The notes below the pieces were generated by a model. That model had not been told where the DNA came from, did no database searches, and saw nothing but the letters and a program-made list of their open reading frames with translations. A stretch of 48,417 nucleotides of DNA from Bacteroidota bacterium (GTDB taxonomy: Bacteria > Bacteroidota > Bacteroidia > Sphingobacteriales > Sphingobacteriaceae), in assembly GCA_026224775.1 (NCBI GenBank), contig JAMFRP010000052.1:1-48417 (forward strand). Reading direction: 5' to 3'. Below are positions 24,774 to 33,210 of this stretch, piece by piece (positions within the stretch are counted from its first letter, which is position 1; the number at the start of each line of letters is the position of its first letter). A program made the translations under genes and the position numbers.

Positions 24774-25195
24774 ACCTGATTGGGATACTTTTCCTTTAAA
24801 AACCTGATGGATTCTTTTATCAGGCTTTCTAATACATTTATATTAACATCATCTAATTTTTTAATATAAAGGCAACCTTTGCCTGATTTGTGCTTCCCCA
24901 AGTTCTGAAGAAGTTCAGCTTGTTTGGGGAAGCCGGCTAATACATATAACGTAATATTAGCTTTCCTGGGAGAAAAGCCAGTTATGCATATTTCACCTGA
25001 ACGGCCGCTTTCGTATCTGTAAGTGTATTTATCAAAGCCAACAATCGAAGGTCCCCACATTTTGGGTTTTTCACCGGTAACCTTTTCCATCAAACTAATG
25101 ATGGTATAACAATCCGCACGAGCCTTATCATCTTTTACAGTTGCTATAAAACTATCTACAGATTTTTCCGTAAGTTTTGTTTTCGCTTCGACCAT
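24770..25195 (-). CDS. DUF1801 (YdhG-like) protein
   Basis: 141 residues. Matches DUF1801 small cytosolic proteins by the pattern MWGPSIVGFDKYTY...GE...GFSPRK..IT.Y, then LGK.K.GKGCLYIK.L. Biochemical function is unknown. It overlaps the permease gene by four bases tail to tail. It sits between the intact permease and a fragment duplicating the permease 3' end, so it was probably carried along in, or trapped by, that duplication. Confidence 0.85.
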   Translation of the reverse strand: MVEAKTKLTEKSVDSFIATVKDDKARADCYTIISLMEKVTGEKPKMWGPSIVGFDKYTYRYESGRSGEICITGFSPRKANITLYVLAGFPKQAELLQNLGKHKSGKGCLYIKKLDDVNINVLESLIKESIRFLKEKYPNQV

Positions 25196-25259
25196 TGCAA
25201 TAATTGCTGATAATTATTATAAAGCTACTATTCTATAGAATGAATTCAAACTATCTATG

Positions 25260-25350
25260 GCGCTGTCATCCCAAAAAAACGTTTTGACCCCCTCGTTTTA
25301 TGCAGCTCCGAGTTATTACGGCAAATAGTGAAGAGGAGAAACGCTTTTAG
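25260..25350 (+). pseudogene. Remnant of a duplicated permease 3' end
   Basis: GCGCTGTCATCC (25260-25271) and then TTTTATGCAGCTCCGAGTTA...GCAAATAGTGAAGAGGAGAAACGC closely follow 24651-24756, the final codons of the APC permease, including its LLWQIVKRRKA region. The copy lacks about 16 nt in the middle, so the frame is broken. It has no start and is not expected to be expressed. The match was found by eye. Confidence 0.75.
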
Positions 25351-25352
25351 GA

Positions 25353-25928
25353 TTATTCAACAGCCTTAGGTGCCGTGCGATTATATGCATCTAATCTGTT
25401 TGTTAAAAGGGAATATATACTATCAAAGTTACCCTTTAAGCTATTTGTAGCTATACTCAGGGGAGCGCCGAAACTTTTATAATTGACTTTAAGGTTTCTT
25501 TTTATCCAGGCGCCTTTTTGTTGTTCGATATATTCTTCAGGATTTTTTAAGTGTACCCCTATCAATTTTGTTTGTAACACCCGTTGTACACTAAATTTTT
25601 CAATCAGATCCCAAGAAATAAATCTGTTTGAAAATATGCCGGGATTTATGGTGATCCCTTTATTATCAACTATTAAGCCCGGATTATTGTTAAATAGCAT
25701 AAACAAGAAGACCAATGAGCATCCGCCAAAAAAAATAATAGATGAAAAGCCAGCGATTAACCCCTTCCACCGATGCCAGTTATCCAGGTCTTCAGTTGAA
25801 GAAACGTTGTGGATAATCCATAGACCCAGGGCCACGAAGGTTAGGGATAGCAGCAACAATAAAACGAGTTTAGTTTTGCTTTGTGGGATTGCTATACTGT
25901 CAGCATTAACATTATAATCTGCTTTCAT
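25353..25928 (-). CDS. STM3941-type membrane protein
   Basis: 191 residues. Two membrane segments (about 24-44 and 56-80) are followed by a soluble PH-like domain (about 85-190) with PGLIVDNKGITINPG and a W/FISWDLIEKF motif typical of the STM3941 group. Function unknown; members occur in many bacteria as single genes. Its end lies only 2 nt from the permease remnant. It has a consensus -7 box upstream. Confidence 0.75.
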   Translation of the reverse strand: MKADYNVNADSIAIPQSKTKLVLLLLLSLTFVALGLWIIHNVSSTEDLDNWHRWKGLIAGFSSIIFFGGCSLVFLFMLFNNNPGLIVDNKGITINPGIFSNRFISWDLIEKFSVQRVLQTKLIGVHLKNPEEYIEQQKGAWIKRNLKVNYKSFGAPLSIATNSLKGNFDSIYSLLTNRLDAYNRTAPKAVE

Positions 25929-25950
25929 AAATTTGTGGTGGTTTATCGCT

Positions 25951-25958
25951 CAAATATA
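25951..25958 (-). promoter_or_regulatory. -7 box (TATATTTG on the minus strand) of the STM3941-like gene
   Basis: Exact TAnnTTTG match on the minus strand, 22 nt before the start codon at 25928. Confidence 0.55.
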
Positions 25959-26063
25959 ATTTTATTTGGATTAACGCATTTTGTAAAATATCAGATATAT
26001 TTCCAAATAAATGTCATTGTTACAATTTAAGTTCCTTAGTTTTATAATGCCAATTAAACAGCC

Positions 26064-27461
26064 ATGTTAAGAAACAAATTTTTAAGCTTGCTTATGATAA
26101 TCGTAAGCGTCAACACGGTAACCCATGCACAGGGGAGAAGGATGCGGAAAATGCCGCCTGCGGGTCAACCGACAGAAATTCAGCTTACACCCTATAAAAC
26201 TACTATGTTGGGTAATGGTAAGGATACCGCGCTCATCAGCGTTAAAATAATAGATAGGGACGGTAAGGAAGTAGCCGATGCAAAGGAGCATATTACATTT
26301 AAAATAAAAGGTGATGCCAAAATTTTGAGCATCAGTAAAACAGCATCATTTAATACGCCTACAGACAGCACTTATACTGCTGATATTACCGGCGATTGCT
26401 GGCTGGTGTTGCAAGCAGGCCCAACACGTGGTATTATAAAACTAGATGCTGGGGCCGATAGTTTATATACCGGTTCAACCGAGATACATACTGTGCAGCC
26501 CGGTATCGCGCACAAAGTAACCAATGTGGTTTATCAGCCTAAAAAAGTAAAGGGTAAAGTTTTGGGTGCCGATATTTCTTTTCTGCCCGAACTGGAAAGT
26601 CGCGGTATGAAGTTTTCGGATAAGGGGACGCCCGGCGATGCTATTGAGATATTAAAAGCACACGGTTTTAACTACATCAGATTGCGTTTATTTGTTGATC
26701 CGGCTAACCCGAAAGGTTACTCACCAGGAAAAGGCTTTTGCGATTTGAACCATACACTTGCCATGGCTAAACGCATTAAGGCGGCGGGTATGAAGTTTCT
26801 GCTTGATTTCCATTACAGCGATTACTGGGCCGATCCGCAGCAACAAAACGAGCCTAAGGCCTGGGTAGGCGAGGATTTTGCAGGTGTGAAGAAATCGTTA
26901 TACGACTTTACGGTAAAAGCCATGACCGAGCTAAAAGATCAAGGTACTACGCCGGATATGGTACAGGTAGGTAATGAGATTAACCACGGCATGGTTTGGC
27001 CCGATGGCGCCATTAATAATTTGGATAGCCTGGCGCAGCTAATTTATTCGGGTGTTAGGGGTGTTAAAGCGGTTAGCCCATCAACTATTGTTATGCTGCA
27101 TATTGCTTTGGGTGGGCAAAATGCTGAGGCGAGATTCTTTTTGGATAACATGACCGCGCGTAATGTTCCGTTTGATGTAATTGGCCTTTCCTATTACCCG
27201 AAATGGCATGGTACACCTGAAGACTTGAAGAATAATACGACTGATCTGGCTTTCCGTTACAAACAACAGGTGATGGTTGCTGAATACTCTCAGCTTAAAC
27301 AGGAAGTGAACGATATTGCCTTTACTGTACCCAATGGCAAAGCGGTAGGCTCATTCATATGGGAACCGTTAAGTACCTGGGAAGGTGTTTTTGACCGGGA
27401 TGGAAAATCAAATGCTTATATAGATGTTTACCCGGGTATAGTTAAGGAGTATTTGAAGTAA
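26064..27461 (+). CDS. GH53 arabinogalactan endo-beta-1,4-galactanase with N-terminal Ig-like domain
   Basis: 465 residues. The signal peptide ends in THAQ (23). Residues 38-145 form a beta-sandwich resembling Ig-like add-on domains (LTPYKTTMLGNGKDTALISVKI). The GH53 TIM barrel (166-463) begins GADISFLPELE and has acid/base Glu305 (VGNEINHG) and nucleophile Glu407 (VAEYS). It hydrolyses beta-1,4-galactan side chains of pectin outside the cytoplasm. Unlike many such enzymes it is not next to a SusC/SusD pair here; it stands alone and ends in a family-B palindrome. Confidence 0.93.
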   Translation: MLRNKFLSLLMIIVSVNTVTHAQGRRMRKMPPAGQPTEIQLTPYKTTMLGNGKDTALISVKIIDRDGKEVADAKEHITFKIKGDAKILSISKTASFNTPTDSTYTADITGDCWLVLQAGPTRGIIKLDAGADSLYTGSTEIHTVQPGIAHKVTNVVYQPKKVKGKVLGADISFLPELESRGMKFSDKGTPGDAIEILKAHGFNYIRLRLFVDPANPKGYSPGKGFCDLNHTLAMAKRIKAAGMKFLLDFHYSDYWADPQQQNEPKAWVGEDFAGVKKSLYDFTVKAMTELKDQGTTPDMVQVGNEINHGMVWPDGAINNLDSLAQLIYSGVRGVKAVSPSTIVMLHIALGGQNAEARFFLDNMTARNVPFDVIGLSYYPKWHGTPEDLKNNTTDLAFRYKQQVMVAEYSQLKQEVNDIAFTVPNGKAVGSFIWEPLSTWEGVFDRDGKSNAYIDVYPGIVKEYLK

Positions 27462-27471
27462 GCTCTTCTTT

Positions 27472-27560
27472 TTTTGTCATTGCGAGGAACGAAGCAATCG
27501 CGAACTTTGCGAGTTTTCTCTGTATAGCATGAGATTGCTTCGTTCCTCGCAATGACAAAA
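27472..27560. repeat. Palindromic repeat, family B, copy 4 (reverse orientation)
   Basis: Outer arms TTTTGTCATTGCGAGG and complement. The loop starts GCGAACTTTGCGAG, the complement of the usual right side, so this copy is inverted relative to copies 1-3. It lies 10 nt after the GH53 stop and 9 nt from the Ku stop, between convergent genes, with T and A runs outside the arms that could act as a terminator both ways. Confidence 0.88.
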
Positions 27561-27568
27561 GGTAATAA

Positions 27569-28336
27569 TTACGCACCCTTTTTCAAGCTTTGCATCAGTT
27601 TTTCGTACAAATCGTCACCTGATGTTTGGGTCTGTGGTTTAAGTTTTTTAACGGTGGCTCGTTTGCCTTTTGATTTGTCTTTGATTATTTGCAATAGTTG
27701 GCTGCTATATTCATCTTTAAATTTCGATACATCAAACTTTTCAGCATATTGGTTAATGAGGGTCATGCCCATATCCAGTTCTTTTTTGCTGACTTCAATT
27801 TTATCGGGCAGATTTAAATCCTCGGTGTCGCGAATTTCCTGCGCGAAACGGATGGTGGTTACCACTAATACATTTTTTACCGGGTGTACTATGCACAGGC
27901 TTTCGGTATTGCGCAGTACAAAGCGTGCGAGCCCAGCTTTTTTTGATTGGGTGAGGGCTTGTATCAACAGCGCATAGGCTTTGTTGGTTTTGGTATCGGG
28001 TTCGGTGTAATAAGATGTTTCGTAAAACATGGGGTCGACATCGGCTATATCAACAAAACTTTCAATTTCAATCGCCTTGCTTTTTTCGGGGGCGGCATCG
28101 GCAAAATCCTGTTCGTCCATTACTACATAATCGTCATCCAGCTTGTAGCCTTTTACAATTTTATCATATGGTACTTCCTTATGTGTTTGTTCGTTAACCC
28201 GCTGAAAGCGGATGCGCGAGTGGTCGCGGCCATCGAGCATATCAAAATCAAGCGAACTTTTTTGCACTGCCGAATATAGTTTTACCGGGATGCTTACCAA
28301 CCCAAACCCTAACGAACCTTTCCAGATAGACCTCAT
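27569..28336 (-). CDS. ku: Ku protein (non-homologous end joining)
   Basis: 255 residues from the ATG at 28336; a TTG two codons earlier is possible but unnecessary. It begins MRSIWKGSLGFGLVSIPVKLY, the bacterial Ku hallmark, and contains the beta-barrel ring domain to about residue 200, then a short Lys-rich C-terminal tail. Homodimers encircle DNA ends and recruit LigD. No LigD is in the window. Confidence 0.95.
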   Translation of the reverse strand: MRSIWKGSLGFGLVSIPVKLYSAVQKSSLDFDMLDGRDHSRIRFQRVNEQTHKEVPYDKIVKGYKLDDDYVVMDEQDFADAAPEKSKAIEIESFVDIADVDPMFYETSYYTEPDTKTNKAYALLIQALTQSKKAGLARFVLRNTESLCIVHPVKNVLVVTTIRFAQEIRDTEDLNLPDKIEVSKKELDMGMTLINQYAEKFDVSKFKDEYSSQLLQIIKDKSKGKRATVKKLKPQTQTSGDDLYEKLMQSLKKGA

Positions 28337-28420
28337 AACCAAATTATTAATGTGCTTAATATAACTTAATAAACCTGAAAACGGTTTTGTTTAAAATTTA
28401 GATGTTTGCTACTGGTAAAT

Positions 28421-28457
28421 AAAAAGGGCGTTTCATGTTGTATGAAACGCCCTTTTT
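28421..28457 (-). terminator. Bidirectional intrinsic terminator
   Basis: The stem GGGCGTTTCAT/ATGAAACGCCC is flanked by A5 and T5. It lies 19 nt beyond the stop of the small membrane gene on the minus strand and separates it from the ku promoter. Confidence 0.9.
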
Positions 28458-28475
28458 GTTTATATTTTATTTAGT

Positions 28476-28634
28476 CTATACGGCTGTTGGTCTTCTGATT
28501 ATGCCTAAAATTAAGGCAATAATTGCGATAACCAATAAAACATGTATAATGCCTGTTGCAGAATACAAAAATACACCTAACGCCCAGCCTATGAGCAATA
28601 TAACGGCTATAATATAAAGTAGTGAATTCATCAT
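28476..28634 (-). CDS. Lmo0937-family small membrane protein
   Basis: 52 residues, two hydrophobic helices: MMNSLLYIIAVILLIGW..., ending ALILGIIRRPTAV. The pattern LLY-IAVILLIGWALG-F, then I-H-LLVIAIIA---I-R, is that of the Lmo0937 family, small hydrophobic proteins of unknown role that are common in Bacteroidota and often stress-linked. The start could be either of two adjacent ATGs (28634 or 28631). It ends in a strong terminator. Too short for most gene finders, but the family match is good. Confidence 0.8.
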   Translation of the reverse strand: MMNSLLYIIAVILLIGWALGVFLYSATGIIHVLLVIAIIALILGIIRRPTAV

Positions 28635-28737
28635 GGTGTTATTTAATTAATGATTTTCATTGATGAAAGAATAACATTATTCCTTATGGGAATGTTTTAG
28701 TCGTCTTGAAATATTGCACTAATTAATTAACAACCAA

Positions 28738-30537
28738 CTATAATTTAAGCCATTTGTTCCTCACCTTTAACTGTTGTGCCGATGGGGTTGTCACTGTTTC
28801 TATCTTATATTTTACCAATGCGTTTCTGAGTAAAGTAACAGGTAATACCAGTGATAAGCCATCGCGGGTTATAGTTATTGATAGTTTATCACCTACTTTT
28901 TTATTGGCGAGTATGTTGTTTGCATCAGTAATGGGTGCGCCATCAACAGATACAATTTCATCGTTAACATTTATGCCATCAACCCAGGCGGTACCATCGC
29001 GCAGCACGTTTGTTACCAATATTTTGCCGCCGGTACTTGCGGTCATAATACCTAATGATGGGGCGTTGGTGCCTGCGGCCTCGTCGGTAAGCTGGTAGCC
29101 TGCATAGCCCAGGTATTTGTTGTAATCCACATCAGCAACGCCGTAAACGTATTTTTTGTAGAAATCGTCCAGATTTTTACCTGCGAATTTTTCGAGCCCT
29201 CTTTTAAACTCGGCATCGGTATAACCACGTTTCAGGGTTTTGTAATACTCATGGTACATGTATTTCATTACATCATCCAATGAATATTTGGCCTGGCTAT
29301 CGTTAATAATTTCCAGATCAAGCAGCAGGGCTGCAACCGAGCCTTTGCTGTAATAGGATATGGTGCTGTTGTTTGAGTTTTCGGTAGGGCGATAAGCTTT
29401 TATCCAGGCATCATAGCTGGCATCGGCAATGCTTTGAATTTTTTTACCCGGCGTGTTCTCCACCTGGTTAATGTCGTTTGCCATAACGCCTAGATAGTTG
29501 TCGGCATCAATCAAGTTAGCATGCCTTAAAATAATGTCTTCATAATAAGCGGTAAAACCTTCAGCTATCCACAAGTCGGTGGTGTAATTCTCGTTATCAT
29601 AATCAAACGGGCCTAATGCTATAGGGCGCAGGCGTTTAACATTCCATAAGTGGAAGTGCTCGTGCGCAACCAGGCTTAAAAAGTTTTGATACCCACGCGG
29701 CGTGCCGTAAGCATCGCGCGAAGCGCCCAAAACAGTTGAGCTTAAATGCTCCAACCCGCCGCCGCCTCGCAAATAATTGTGCACAATGAAAACGTAATGC
29801 TTATTTGGGTTTTCGCTATAAACCGCGGTTTCCTGTTCCACAATTTTGGCTACATCGGTTTTCAGTTTTTCTTTATCATAGCTGCCGCCGCCGTACATGG
29901 CTATCTGGTAGTGTACCCCCGCTGCATCAAAGCCAAAAACATCCTGGTTACCTACTTCAATCGGCGAATCAAATAAAATATCGTAGTTGGGAGCTCGAAC
30001 GGTGAAAGGATCATTATTCACCATATCCAAACTGGTAGAAACTTTATCCCAACCGCCGAAAGGCACAATGTGAATGGTTGAAGGTTGGTTAAGCATTCCT
30101 TCGGGATACATAAAAATTCCTGATGTTGACAGGAACGCATGCGAAATATCAACAAAAGCGGTGCGTACCGAAATCTCAAAACAATATACTTTGTATTTAA
30201 TAGTTACATGATTTAAACCTTTTGTGTTGATGCTCCACCAGTTTTTGCGTGTTTTTATAAAAGGGATTTCCTTACTGTTGGCGCTTACTGTAAAGCCTTC
30301 TACGCTTTTGGCAAACTCGCGCACCAGGTATGAGCCGGGAGTCCAAACGGGCATTTTTAATACTAATGTTGATTGGTTAAGATGCTCGATATTCATTTCA
30401 ATATCGGCATAATGCGCTTGTACCTGGGGAAAAGTAACGTTGTATGAAATTTTTGTCGGGGTTGCAGCGTTACTGGTATTTATATTCATAAAAAATAGTA
30501 TAAAAGAAAAAAGGGCAGCTAGTTGAATTTTTTTCAT
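28738..30537 (-). CDS. M61 family metallopeptidase with PDZ domain
   Basis: 599 residues. The signal peptide ends SNA (about 24). The N-terminal beta domain (30-190) is followed by the gluzincin core with HEHFH at 292-296, the third ligand in AEGFTAYYED (Glu326) and the substrate-binding GGGGLEH. The C-terminal PDZ domain spans about 490-575 (GTAWVDGINVNDEIVSVDG). M61 enzymes are glycyl aminopeptidases; this one should act in the periplasm. The gene stands alone. Confidence 0.93.
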   Translation of the reverse strand: MKKIQLAALFSFILFFMNINTSNAATPTKISYNVTFPQVQAHYADIEMNIEHLNQSTLVLKMPVWTPGSYLVREFAKSVEGFTVSANSKEIPFIKTRKNWWSINTKGLNHVTIKYKVYCFEISVRTAFVDISHAFLSTSGIFMYPEGMLNQPSTIHIVPFGGWDKVSTSLDMVNNDPFTVRAPNYDILFDSPIEVGNQDVFGFDAAGVHYQIAMYGGGSYDKEKLKTDVAKIVEQETAVYSENPNKHYVFIVHNYLRGGGGLEHLSSTVLGASRDAYGTPRGYQNFLSLVAHEHFHLWNVKRLRPIALGPFDYDNENYTTDLWIAEGFTAYYEDIILRHANLIDADNYLGVMANDINQVENTPGKKIQSIADASYDAWIKAYRPTENSNNSTISYYSKGSVAALLLDLEIINDSQAKYSLDDVMKYMYHEYYKTLKRGYTDAEFKRGLEKFAGKNLDDFYKKYVYGVADVDYNKYLGYAGYQLTDEAAGTNAPSLGIMTASTGGKILVTNVLRDGTAWVDGINVNDEIVSVDGAPITDANNILANKKVGDKLSITITRDGLSLVLPVTLLRNALVKYKIETVTTPSAQQLKVRNKWLKL

Positions 30538-30653
30538 TAGGGCAATTTGTAAAAATAGTTAATTGTCTTAAAAAGCAATATTGTTAAAATAAGTGATAAA
30601 AATACCATGAACCACGCTATCGAAACAATTAATACTGATAAAATATTTTATAT

Positions 30654-30729
30654 GATATACGTATATCAAAAAAATTACATACATTAACCGTGTAAACCAT
30701 ATCTTTAAATAATATTTATACGTATAAAT
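30654..30729. promoter_or_regulatory. Pair of palindromic candidate operators (TATACGTATA)
   Basis: GATATACGTATATC (30654-30667) and ATTTATACGTATAAAT (30714-30729) are perfect palindromes sharing the core TATACGTATA. Their centres are 61 bp apart, close to six helical turns. The second ends 31 nt before the receiver-protein gene at 30761. A dimeric regulator could bind both. No regulator is known. Confidence 0.4.
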
Positions 30730-30760
30730 CCTAAATGCTACTTTAGTAATTAATAAAAAT

Positions 30761-31162
30761 ATGACGGCCGCACGCTACAAAACTTGTTTACTCATTGACG
30801 ATAATTACATCGATAATTTCGTTACGAGGAAGATTTTGGAGAGCGGTAATTTTGTTGAAGATATTATTGTAAGGCAATCGCCGGATGAGGCCATTGAATC
30901 ATTACTTACAGGCACGATAACACCGGATGTGATTTTTTTGGATATAAGAATGCCTTTAATGAGCGGTTTTGAATTTTTGGAAGAATATGATAAACTTGTA
31001 TTCCCAAATAAGGAGAACATAAAAATATATATGCTATCATCGTCGCTCGATCCGGCTGACATGCAAAAGTCGGAGCTTAATAAACATATCACTAATTTTA
31101 TTCATAAGCCTGTAACCCAAAAGGCACTGGAAGAGGTATTTTCAAATGATCTTAGTTGCTGA
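30761..31162 (+). CDS. Single-domain response regulator (receiver only)
   Basis: 133 residues forming only a receiver domain: acidic pocket Asp13-Asp14, phosphoacceptor Asp61 (IFLDIRMP), Ser in YMLSSS and Lys in IHKPV. There is no output domain, so it acts by protein contact or as part of a phosphorelay. The group resembles CheY-like proteins common in Bacteroidota. Its last 17 bases overlap the start of the BadF-type kinase gene, so the two are translationally coupled. Two palindromes lie upstream. Confidence 0.9.
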   Translation: MTAARYKTCLLIDDNYIDNFVTRKILESGNFVEDIIVRQSPDEAIESLLTGTITPDVIFLDIRMPLMSGFEFLEEYDKLVFPNKENIKIYMLSSSLDPADMQKSELNKHITNFIHKPVTQKALEEVFSNDLSC

Positions 31163-31997
31163 TAGCGGTTCCTCAAAAACAGACTGGTTGCTGGCCACAC
31201 CACAGCAAGAAACACAACAATTTAGAACATCGGGACTAAATCCTTACTTTTTAACCGAGAAGGAAATAGCCAAGATTTTACGCGACCAGGTACCCGAGCT
31301 AATTGCGCAGGGCGGCGAAATTTCTGAAATTTATTTTTTTGGTGCCGGATGTTCAAGCCCCGACAGACACGAGATTGTATCGAATGCTTTGAGCCAATAT
31401 TTTCCCAAAGCATTTATCAGTGTTGATAGTGATCTGTATGGTTCGGCTTATGCTACCTGCGGGCATGATAAAGGTATATGTTGTGTGTTGGGTACGGGTT
31501 CAAATATTTCGTTTTTTGATGGCGAGGAGATACATGCAGGCAAACACGGTTTAGGTTTTGTTTTGGGCGATGAAGGCTCAGGAACCTGGTTCGGCAAGGC
31601 GCTGGTCACCGGGTTTTTATATGGCAATATGCCCGATGACATCAGCGCCAAATTTGAAAAGGCTTATCATCTTACCCGCGAGGATGTAATAAAAAATGTA
31701 TACCAAAAACCGGGTGGTAATTCTTACCTGGCTGCGTTCTCTAAATTTCTTACCGAAATAAGGACTGCCGAATATGCACAGGCTTTATTGAAAGATGGTT
31801 TTCAAGAGTTTATTGATACGAATATTAAGTCGTACCCCGAGTACCATAAATACAAATGCCATTTTGTAGGTTCTATATCGCATGTTTTTGCTGATGAGTT
31901 AAAGGCGCAATGCGAGGCTAATGGTATACGTGTTGGCAAAATTATCCGCCAACCGATACATGATTTGTTGGATTTTATGCTGGAGAAGAGTGTCTGA
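31146..31997 (+). CDS. BadF/BadG/BcrA-type ATPase, probable N-acetylglucosamine kinase
   Basis: 283 residues with the ASKHA fold: phosphate-1 motif ADSGSSKTDW (5-14), phosphate-2 LGTGSNISF and the GLGFVLGDEGSGTWFGK segment typical of the eukaryotic-GlcNAc-kinase-like group. It likely phosphorylates an amino sugar, for example from cell wall recycling; the substrate is inferred from family. It overlaps the receiver gene by 17 bases, an unusual partnership. A family-A palindrome follows. Confidence 0.8.
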   Translation: MILVADSGSSKTDWLLATPQQETQQFRTSGLNPYFLTEKEIAKILRDQVPELIAQGGEISEIYFFGAGCSSPDRHEIVSNALSQYFPKAFISVDSDLYGSAYATCGHDKGICCVLGTGSNISFFDGEEIHAGKHGLGFVLGDEGSGTWFGKALVTGFLYGNMPDDISAKFEKAYHLTREDVIKNVYQKPGGNSYLAAFSKFLTEIRTAEYAQALLKDGFQEFIDTNIKSYPEYHKYKCHFVGSISHVFADELKAQCEANGIRVGKIIRQPIHDLLDFMLEKSV

Positions 31998-32063
31998 ACT
32001 CGAATTTTTAGAATTTGTTGAATTTTTAGAATGATGGGTTTTTAGCGGATTTTGTTTTACTCC

Positions 32064-32135
32064 TTGTCATTCTGAGGAACGAAGAATCTGTACGGTGTAA
32101 CTACTTTACAGATTCTTCGTTCCTCAGAATGACAA
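32064..32135. repeat. Palindromic repeat, family A, copy 3
   Basis: TTGTCATTCTGAGGAACG arms around the loop TACGGTGTAACTACTTTACA. It is preceded by TTTTGTTTTACT (32050-32061), a flank shared exactly with the copy at 33211. Confidence 0.88.
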
Positions 32136-32206
32136 ATCTATTTTATAACCAGAAAGTATCATAATATAGTCCAACAAGGCTATCTGGAATCGAACCGTCA
32201 TTGCAA

Positions 32207-32674
32207 TTACTTCGCTTTCTTCAACAATTCATCAATACGCGGATCGGGCATTAATGCTGTTAACTTAATTAGCTTAACTTGATTAAAATCAGGGTGAAGG
32301 GTATTGATCACATAATTATTGCAGACACTCAATGCTGCGGATGGTACTTTTAAAACTAAACTTTGCTGTTCATTAAACCAGCTGTCGGCTAATTTTTGGC
32401 ATTTGGAGTAATCGTTCGGGTTATTCCATCCTTTTGGCAGATCCTTTAATTGTATTTGTTCGATGACTGCGTCATCAGGTATATCGATAAATGCGATCTG
32501 GAAATCATCATTAAATCCCGCGCCTTGCCGCCTGATCATGCTCTCCATAAATGCTAACGGTATGGATTCGCTGCAATACAATACTTTTTTGCCGCGAGTA
32601 TTCCACCTGCCTTCAATGCCTGAGGCATACAGTGCATCACCGTATTTTTTGTGTAATATCCGGAAAACAAGCAT
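32207..32674 (-). CDS. RES-domain toxin (NAD+-degrading)
   Basis: 155 residues, the RES fold. Its three namesake residues are in place: Arg23 in GRWNTRG, Glu44 in AFMES and Ser112 in VPSAALS, followed by NYVINTLHPDF. Family members (MbcT, ParT and others) act as NAD+ phosphorylases or glycohydrolases, or ADP-ribosylate enzymes, and stop growth when free of antitoxin. The ATG directly follows the antitoxin's stop codon. The module is bracketed by two family-A palindromes. Confidence 0.88.
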   Translation of the reverse strand: MLVFRILHKKYGDALYASGIEGRWNTRGKKVLYCSESIPLAFMESMIRRQGAGFNDDFQIAFIDIPDDAVIEQIQLKDLPKGWNNPNDYSKCQKLADSWFNEQQSLVLKVPSAALSVCNNYVINTLHPDFNQVKLIKLTALMPDPRIDELLKKAK

Positions 32675-33109
32675 CTATACCGGGTAACCGTAAGCTAATT
32701 GATCAAGTTCCTGTAATATGAGGTCAATCCCTACCGGGGTAACCAGGCGATCGAAAGGCTTTTCGTTTGATTGCCAGAATGGTTTGTTGAGCCAGTAATT
32801 GAATTCCTCAATTGAGCCAAATATTTCAATTCCCTTATCATACAATGCAATCAATTTTAATAAATGCTCACCCTGTACAGGCTCAAGGGTTTGTTTATTT
32901 TGATGATAGTTGCTAATGGTACGGGAGGATAAATGCAAAATGGCAGCCAGCGATTTATTGCCCATTTTAACGGTTTCGGCAAAGGCATAGAACAGGTCGG
33001 TGTCAACACCGGTCATCGCGTATTTGTATATCTGCACGTCACTTTCAATCCAGTGATTGCTAAAGTTAGGTATTGATATACCCGGAGCGCTTTTTGTTAA
33101 AACAGCCAT
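32675..33109 (-). CDS. Xre/MbcA/ParS-family antitoxin (DUF2384)
   Basis: 144 residues. The middle part (about 50-85) is an Xre-like helix-turn-helix (KSLAAILHLSSRTISNYHQ). The C-terminal part (90-144) is the DUF2384 toxin-binding domain with a conserved -FNYWLNKPF- and a closing RLVTPVGIDLILQELDQLAYG. It neutralises the RES toxin by blocking its active site and likely represses its own promoter. First gene of the pair; its stop TAG is followed with no gap by the toxin's ATG. A consensus -7 box lies upstream. Confidence 0.9.
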   Translation of the reverse strand: MAVLTKSAPGISIPNFSNHWIESDVQIYKYAMTGVDTDLFYAFAETVKMGNKSLAAILHLSSRTISNYHQNKQTLEPVQGEHLLKLIALYDKGIEIFGSIEEFNYWLNKPFWQSNEKPFDRLVTPVGIDLILQELDQLAYGYPV

Positions 33110-33127
33110 AATGATAAATCCTTAATT

Positions 33128-33135
33128 CAAATATA
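33128..33135 (-). promoter_or_regulatory. -7 box (TATATTTG on the minus strand) of the toxin-antitoxin operon
   Basis: Exact TAnnTTTG match 18 nt before the antitoxin start codon. Confidence 0.6.
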
Positions 33136-33210
33136 GTGAAAATATTCCATTTTCAAAGTGAAATAATTCGTTTGTTGAGTAATGGATTTATGTTGGGTTT
33201 TGTTTTACTT

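Noticed and set aside
32207..33109. Phage or integrative element carrying the toxin-antitoxin pair
   Set aside because: No integrase, tRNA target or phage gene nearby; only the bracketing palindromes hint at mobility.
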